From Sedimenticola selenatireducens (GTDB lineage Bacteria > Pseudomonadota > Gammaproteobacteria > Chromatiales > Chromatiaceae): a DNA stretch of 64,000 bases. The notes beneath the pieces were generated by a model, which was not told where the DNA came from, made no database searches, and was given only the letters and a program-made list of their open reading frames with translations. The position numbers and the translations under genes are program-made. Below, one piece after another: positions 59,372-64,000 of this stretch (position 1 is the first letter of the stretch; each line of letters opens with the position of its first letter). The stretch is from positions 1-64,000 of the forward strand of contig NZ_VMNH01000010.1 in NCBI RefSeq assembly GCF_007625115.1. The letters are read 5' to 3'.

Positions 59372-59399
59372 AATATACCGATTTTTACTACTCTTGCAA
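59372..59399 (-). promoter_or_regulatory. Probable promoter of soeABC
   Basis: On the minus strand TTGCAA (59394-59399) and TATATT (59372-59377) are separated by 16 bases, ending about 40 bases before the soeA start codon. The match to the sigma-70 consensus is good for a by-eye call. No FNR box (TTGAT-N4-ATCAA) was seen beside it. Confidence 0.6.
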
Positions 59400-59526
59400 A
59401 ATTGGGGTTTTCACCCACTGTCAACCTAGAAAATGCTATCGCTCCATGATTGAGGTTACTCAGTGGGGTACTCTAAAAAATGCGCGTGACATTCTGGCAC
59501 TTTTTAAATACCGATAAACGCCCCCC

Positions 59527-61422
59527 TCAAGACTCCAATGCCTCCCACCTCCCGTAGGCCTCATTCAGTGCCGCTTCTGTTTCCTGCAACTGTTGCTGCA
59601 CTTTGGCCTTATCCTCCTTGGGCCGCTTATAAAAGGCCGGATCGGCTACACGCATCTGCAGCTTCTCCAACTCTCCTTCAAGCTGCTCTATCAGCTTCGG
59701 CAATGTATCCAACTCGCGCTGATCTTTATAGCTCAGCTTTTTCGGTTTACTGCTTGCTACGACGGGTGTCCGCTTTTCTGGCTCAGTTCTTACGACTGAA
59801 GGTTTGGATGGTGTTTCAGCGGGCGAAATTTTGCGCTGACTAAGCCAATCGTCATAACCACCCACATACTCATTAACTCGACCTTCACCTTCGAATACCA
59901 GCGTGCTGGTGACGACATTATTCAGGAATACCCGATCATGGCTCACCAGCAGCAGCGTGCCTTTGTAGTCCAGCAACAACTCTTCCAACAGCTCAAGAGT
60001 CTCAACATCCAGATCATTGGTGGGCTCATCCATCACCAGTACATTGGCGCTTTTGCTGAACAGTCTGGCCAATAACAACCGGTTGCGTTCACCACCAGAG
60101 AGCGCCTTCACCGGTTGCCGCACCCGATCCGGGGTAAACAGGAAATCCTGCAGATAGCTGATCACATGCTTGCTGCTGCCGTTGATTTCTACTTTGTCGC
60201 TGCCGTCAGCGACATTGTCCTGTACCGACTTTTCGTCATCAAGCTGGGCACGCAGCTGATCAAAATAGGCCACCTCCAACTTGGTGCCATGCTTGACCGT
60301 ACCCGTATCTGGCTGCAGTTTCCCAAGCAGTAGATTGAGCAAGGTCGTCTTGCCAGCACCATTAGGGCCGATAACGCCAATACGGTCGCCCCGCATGATC
60401 GTGGTGGAGAAATCACGCACGATCGGATTACCATCCCAGGCATAGCTGATACCTTCTACCTCAACCACCAGCTTGCCGGAACGTTCAGCCTGCTGCAGCG
60501 CCATGCTGACATTGCCAGCGCGCTCACGCCGTTGGCCACGCTCAGCCCGCAGCGCCTGCAGAGCCCTCACCCGCCCTTCGTTGCGGGTTCTCCGGGCCTT
60601 GATCCCCTGGCGAATCCACACCTCCTCCTGGGCCAGCTTTTTATCAAAACGGGCATTGGCCTTCTCTTCGGCATTGAGCATCTCGGCCTTGCGGCGCATG
60701 AAATTCTCGTAGTCCCCTGGCCAATCCGTGAGTTGACCCCGGTCCAGCTCAATAATGCGGGTCGCCAGCTTACGCAGGAACATTCGATCATGGGTTACAA
60801 ATAACAACGTGCCTTCATAGTTGAGCAGAAACTCTTCCAGCCAGTCGATGGAGGCAATGTCCAAATGGTTAGTCGGCTCATCCAGCAACAGGAGATCCGG
60901 TGCTTGTACCAGCGCACGCGCCAGCAATACCCTGCGCTTCAACCCACCGGAGAGCGCGGAAAAGATGAGATCAGGATCTAAAGAGAGTTTTGAGATGACG
61001 GTTTCAACTCGCTGTTCAGACTGCCAACCATCGACTGCTTCCAACTCATGCTGCACCCGTGAGAGCTGATCCAGCAGCTTTTCACTGCTCTCAGTGGCCA
61101 GCTGGTGGCTGATCTGGTGAAAGCGACGTACCAAGTCACCCAGTTCCCCCAAGCCAGTAGCTACCACATCGAACACCGTTCCTTCGATGCCCTCGGGAAC
61201 CTCCTGGGTCAGACGTGTAATGACAGCTCCCTGCTGAACCGAAAACTCGCCATCATCGGCCTGGATTTCACCTGCAAGCAGTTTCATCAGGGTCGATTTT
61301 CCGGCACCATTGCGTCCAAGCAGACAGATGCGTTCACCGCGCTCTATGGCCAGATCCAGACCATCAAGCAACGAGGGGCCACCAAAGCCTAGCTGTATTT
61401 TGCGCAGATTGATCAGCGCCAT
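59527..61422 (-). CDS. uup: ABC-F ATPase Uup
   Basis: A 631-residue soluble tandem ATPase that acts on ribosomes and prevents imprecise transposon excision. Two ABC domains have Walker A GRNGAGKS and GPNGAGKT, Walker B LLLLDEPTNHLD and LVMDEPTNDLD, and signature sequences LSGGLKRR and LSGGERNR, joined by the long ABC-F linker helix (about 235-300). The C-terminal coiled coil (about 560-625, KLSYKDQRELDTLPKLIEQL) is the Uup hallmark. It is separated from soeA by a 196-base spacer. Confidence 0.94.
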   Translation of the reverse strand: MALINLRKIQLGFGGPSLLDGLDLAIERGERICLLGRNGAGKSTLMKLLAGEIQADDGEFSVQQGAVITRLTQEVPEGIEGTVFDVVATGLGELGDLVRRFHQISHQLATESSEKLLDQLSRVQHELEAVDGWQSEQRVETVISKLSLDPDLIFSALSGGLKRRVLLARALVQAPDLLLLDEPTNHLDIASIDWLEEFLLNYEGTLLFVTHDRMFLRKLATRIIELDRGQLTDWPGDYENFMRRKAEMLNAEEKANARFDKKLAQEEVWIRQGIKARRTRNEGRVRALQALRAERGQRRERAGNVSMALQQAERSGKLVVEVEGISYAWDGNPIVRDFSTTIMRGDRIGVIGPNGAGKTTLLNLLLGKLQPDTGTVKHGTKLEVAYFDQLRAQLDDEKSVQDNVADGSDKVEINGSSKHVISYLQDFLFTPDRVRQPVKALSGGERNRLLLARLFSKSANVLVMDEPTNDLDVETLELLEELLLDYKGTLLLVSHDRVFLNNVVTSTLVFEGEGRVNEYVGGYDDWLSQRKISPAETPSKPSVVRTEPEKRTPVVASSKPKKLSYKDQRELDTLPKLIEQLEGELEKLQMRVADPAFYKRPKEDKAKVQQQLQETEAALNEAYGRWEALES

Positions 61423-61703
61423 TTTTCACCCACTACTCATATAAAACAACAAGGGTGCCGATTGTAACCCAGGAGGAACGTTTTCATAACGCCGATCTTT
61501 GATGATTAGCATTCAGGAGTGTGATCACCGGCATTTTCCTGCATTTGATTGCAGCAGAAACCATCCAGCGTACCGAATCGGGCCAATCCAGGGCTAAACA
61601 GGTAGCATTAGACATACCTGATATGTGAAGATTGGGTGAGTGGCTAAACAGGCCAGCCTATCAATATAGATCAATCTAATAAAAACACGGGAGAAGCCTT
61701 GAG

Positions 61704-63053
61704 ATGAAGACCAAGATTCTACTTAAAGAATCCGAGATGCCGACTCACTGGTACAACGTAATTGCCGATATGCCGAATCCGCCCACCCCGCCGTTGGGAC
61801 CCGATGGCAATCCGGTAGGCCCTGACGCCTTGGCGGCCATTTTCCCTGAAGCATTGATCCAACAGGAGATGAGCGGTGAACGCTGGATCAAGATTCCAGA
61901 TGAAGTACGTGAAGTGTTACGTCTCTGGCGTCCCTCTCCCCTCTACCGGGCTCATCGCCTGGAAAAGATGCTGAATACCCCAGCAAAGATATTCTATAAA
62001 AATGAATCCGTCAGCCCGGCCGGTTCACACAAGCCAAATACCGCTGTAGCCCAAGCCTATTACAACAAACAGGCTGGTATTAAGAAACTGACAACCGAGA
62101 CCGGGGCAGGACAATGGGGCTGTTCAATTGCCTTAGCAGGTCAGATGTTTGGTCTGGAAGTTGAGGTCTTCATGGTCAACATCAGCTATGGCCAGAAGCC
62201 CTACCGCCGTACCATGATGAAAACCTGGGGGGCCCAGGTACATGCCAGCCCTACAAACCTGACCGAATCGGGCCGCTCTGTACTGGCCAAGGACCCGAAC
62301 AGTGAAGGCTCATTGGGCATCGCCATCTCTGAAGCAGTTGAGATTGCAGCAAGCAGGCCTGACACAAACTACGCCCTGGGTTCCGTGCTCAATCACGTAC
62401 TGCTGCACCAGACAATCATCGGTGAAGAGGCGAAAAAGCAGCTTGCCATGGTAGGTGAATATCCAGACATGATTTTCGCGCCTTGTGGTGGTGGATCAAA
62501 CTTTGGTGGTATCGCTTTCCCGTTTTTTGCAGACAAGGCGGCCGGTAAGCAAATTGAATTGATCGCCGTTGAACCCACCTCCTGCCCGACACTGACCAAA
62601 GGCACCTATGCCTATGACTTTGGCGATGCCATCGGTCTCACTCCTCTCATGAAGATGTACACCCTGGGTCATGATTTCATGCCCCCAGGCATCCATGCAG
62701 GCGGTCTCCGCTATCACGGTGACTCAGCCTTAATCAGTCAGCTCTACAATGAAGGATTACTAGGGGCTGTAGCCGTACCACAGATAGAAACCTTCGAGGC
62801 TGGCGTGCTCTTTGCCAAGAGTGAAGGCATTGTTCCCGCGCCTGAATCAACCCACGCCATTGCTGCCACAATCCGTGAGGCAAAGCGCTGCGCTGAGACG
62901 GGTGAAGCCAAGACCCTGCTGTTCAATCTGTCAGGCCATGGTCACTTTGACATGACATCTTACGACCGCTACTTTGCGGGCGAGCTGGAAGACTATGATT
63001 ACCCTGAGGAGGCGATCAAAGAATCTCTGGCCCATCTGCCGAAGGTTGGTTAA
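61704..63053 (+). CDS. TrpB2-type tryptophan synthase beta-like protein
   Basis: A 449-residue PLP enzyme of the TrpB2 group, distinct from the common TrpB1 by its longer N-terminal extension (MPTHWYNVIADMPNPPTPPL). The Schiff-base Lys is in GSHKPNTA (about 110), GAGQWGCSIALAG and the glycine-rich CGGGSNFGG phosphate loop follow. TrpB2 proteins can make tryptophan from indole and serine, and act without TrpA or as indole-salvage enzymes. No trpA lies beside it, which supports that. A GGGAGA ribosome site precedes the ATG. Confidence 0.87.
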   Translation: MKTKILLKESEMPTHWYNVIADMPNPPTPPLGPDGNPVGPDALAAIFPEALIQQEMSGERWIKIPDEVREVLRLWRPSPLYRAHRLEKMLNTPAKIFYKNESVSPAGSHKPNTAVAQAYYNKQAGIKKLTTETGAGQWGCSIALAGQMFGLEVEVFMVNISYGQKPYRRTMMKTWGAQVHASPTNLTESGRSVLAKDPNSEGSLGIAISEAVEIAASRPDTNYALGSVLNHVLLHQTIIGEEAKKQLAMVGEYPDMIFAPCGGGSNFGGIAFPFFADKAAGKQIELIAVEPTSCPTLTKGTYAYDFGDAIGLTPLMKMYTLGHDFMPPGIHAGGLRYHGDSALISQLYNEGLLGAVAVPQIETFEAGVLFAKSEGIVPAPESTHAIAATIREAKRCAETGEAKTLLFNLSGHGHFDMTSYDRYFAGELEDYDYPEEAIKESLAHLPKVG

Positions 63054-63064
63054 CTGAATTACCC

Positions 63065-63142
63065 GGGGAGGTTGGAGTCAAATGATTTGAATCAGGCTGA
63101 AATACGAAAATATACCCTGGTTTAAATTGACTCCGACCCCGG
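63065..63142. repeat. GGTCGGAGTCAA-type palindromic element
   Basis: Imperfect inverted arms GGGGAGGTTGGAGTCAAA (63065-63082) and TTTAAATTGACTCCGACCCC (63121-63140) surround about 40 bases. It belongs to the GGGTCGGAGTC family seen at 5167 and 5366-5394. It sits between trpB2 and the Fnr-type gene. Confidence 0.75.
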
Positions 63143-63185
63143 TGTAACAGACCCGGGATATTTTTCCGTACTTAGAGAATAATCG

Positions 63186-63890
63186 ATGAAAAACCTCTCC
63201 GACAAAGAAGCCTGGGAAGGCGTTGCCGACTGCATCAGCTGCACGCTGCGAAATTCAGTGCTGTTTGCGGGACTGGAAGAGGGCGACTTCGACAAGATTC
63301 ACCAACCCATCGACCTCTACACACTGCCTGCTGGATCAACGCTTTATCGGACTGGGGACAAGGCTGATCGTCTGTATACGATACGTAGCGGTGTATTGAA
63401 GCTTATCCAATACCTGCCAGATGGCACACAACGAATAGTGCGTCTGATCCGTTCTACTGATGTAACGGGGCTGGAAGCCCTGCTAGGCCAACCCTATCAA
63501 CATGATGCCGTGGTGTTACAACCAACCCAGGCCTGTAGCCTGCCTGTGAGCGTGGTACAAGCACTCTCTCAAACCAATCCAAAATTGCATCATGAGTTAC
63601 TGAAACGCTGGCAAAGAGCCCTCGAAGAAGCCGATGCATGGCTAACAGAGCTCTCTACTGGCTCAGCCAAGCAGCGTGTTGCACGCCTTCTGTTACGTTT
63701 GGTGCGCGACCAGGCAACGAGTGAATGCGAGCTGTTTCCACGCGAAGACATGGGGGCCATGCTCGGCATCACTACGGAGACCACCAGTCGTACAATCGCA
63801 GAATTCAAGCGCCAGAGCCTATTGGTGGAGACTGAACCCAATAAGTACCTCCTGGATATCCGTAACCTGGAGTTTATTGCTGATAATTGA
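63186..63890 (+). CDS. Crp/Fnr-family transcription regulator
   Basis: A 234-residue regulator. Residues 25-140 form a cyclic-nucleotide-type beta barrel and 160-225 a winged helix with the recognition segment ITTETTSRTIAEFKR, whose E-x2-SR pattern matches the FNR reader of TTGAT half-sites. The N-terminus has CISCTLRNS, only two of the three N-terminal cysteines that FNR needs for its [4Fe-4S] cluster, plus another Cys at about 110 (ACSLPV). An oxygen-sensing cluster is therefore doubtful; DNR- or FixK-like roles are alternatives. Likely controls anaerobic or sulfur/nitrogen genes. Confidence 0.85.
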   Translation: MKNLSDKEAWEGVADCISCTLRNSVLFAGLEEGDFDKIHQPIDLYTLPAGSTLYRTGDKADRLYTIRSGVLKLIQYLPDGTQRIVRLIRSTDVTGLEALLGQPYQHDAVVLQPTQACSLPVSVVQALSQTNPKLHHELLKRWQRALEEADAWLTELSTGSAKQRVARLLLRLVRDQATSECELFPREDMGAMLGITTETTSRTIAEFKRQSLLVETEPNKYLLDIRNLEFIADN

Positions 63891-64000
63891 GGAATATCAT
63901 CTCTTGGATTGAGATTTTTCAATGCAGGGCTGCAAATGAGATCGTAAGGTTGGAAAAGATCGATTTAACAGTACCAGGGATATTGGAAGTCCCCCCAGGA

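Noticed and set aside
61620-61690. TAGATCAATCTA dyad upstream of the TrpB2 gene considered as an FNR box
   Set aside because: Half-sites and spacing do not match TTGAT-N4-ATCAA.

Overview
The window reads as a chromosomal segment of a sulfur-oxidising gammaproteobacterium. Two lithotrophic sulfur modules are present: a periplasmic thiosulfate-oxidising sox cluster (soxXAKLYZB, 5.4-10.6 kb, minus strand) and a cytoplasmic sulfite dehydrogenase operon (soeABC, 54.6-59.3 kb, minus strand). The gammaproteobacterial background comes from dapA-bamC next to divergent gcvR, aspS with DUF502 and FmdB-type neighbours, SthA, TrhP, YcgN, YaeQ, HdfR and PA3496-family genes. The gene set resembles Chromatiales / Sedimenticola / Thiodiazotropha-like organisms. 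That placement is inference from gene content; no marker phylogeny could be run.

Layout. 0-2.3 kb is an AT-richer accessory segment: an IS3-type element tip has truncated an OafA-type acyltransferase gene, next to about 0.5 kb without a recognisable gene. A four-gene tRNA operon (Pro-Arg-His-Lys, minus) with its own promoter and terminator follows, then folD. After two small membrane-protein genes comes a nested palindromic repeat and the sox cluster. Upstream of sox in the same direction lies a two-component system whose sensor has a TtrS-like periplasmic binding domain. 14-17.7 kb holds a UspA gene, a pair of exported peptidoglycan-peptidase-like genes (M15 and M99 types) and the AzlCD amino acid exporter. 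17.8-25.1 kb is a dapA-bamC-(MBL hydrolase)-(membrane protein)-purL operon, divergent from gcvR and a PhoH/PIN gene. 27.4-31.2 kb holds nudB, aspS, DUF502, FmdB and a small conserved gene. 31.2-35.5 kb is one very large PAS/GGDEF/EAL protein. 35.7-41.6 kb carries a host-attachment-family protein, copper efflux (copA-copZ), sthA and a Sel1-repeat protein. 42.3-46.5 kb is a block of small gammaproteobacterial genes (ycgN, DUF3549, yaeQ, a JAMM-fold protein without its zinc ligands, an HdfR-like regulator, PA3496). 46.5-54.5 kb holds trhP, a PLP decarboxylase, nei, an exonuclease, a DMT exporter, two unknown genes and a secreted lipase. After soeABC come uup, a TrpB2-type gene and a Crp/Fnr regulator.

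How it fits together. SoxXA, SoxYZ and SoxB would oxidise thiosulfate in the periplasm. No soxCD is present in the cluster, which in known organisms goes with sulfur-globule formation. SoeABC would oxidise sulfite, the end product of sulfur oxidation in the cytoplasm, and pass electrons to quinone. The TtrSR-like pair and the Fnr-type regulator are candidate regulators, but the sequence does not prove either link. I found no CRISPR array, rRNA, complete prophage or convincing new multi-gene defence system. The most unusual items are the JAMM-fold protein with missing zinc ligands, the TtrS-like sensor beside sox, the palindromic elements (one nested at sox, one inside the soe operon) and the IS-truncated acyltransferase.
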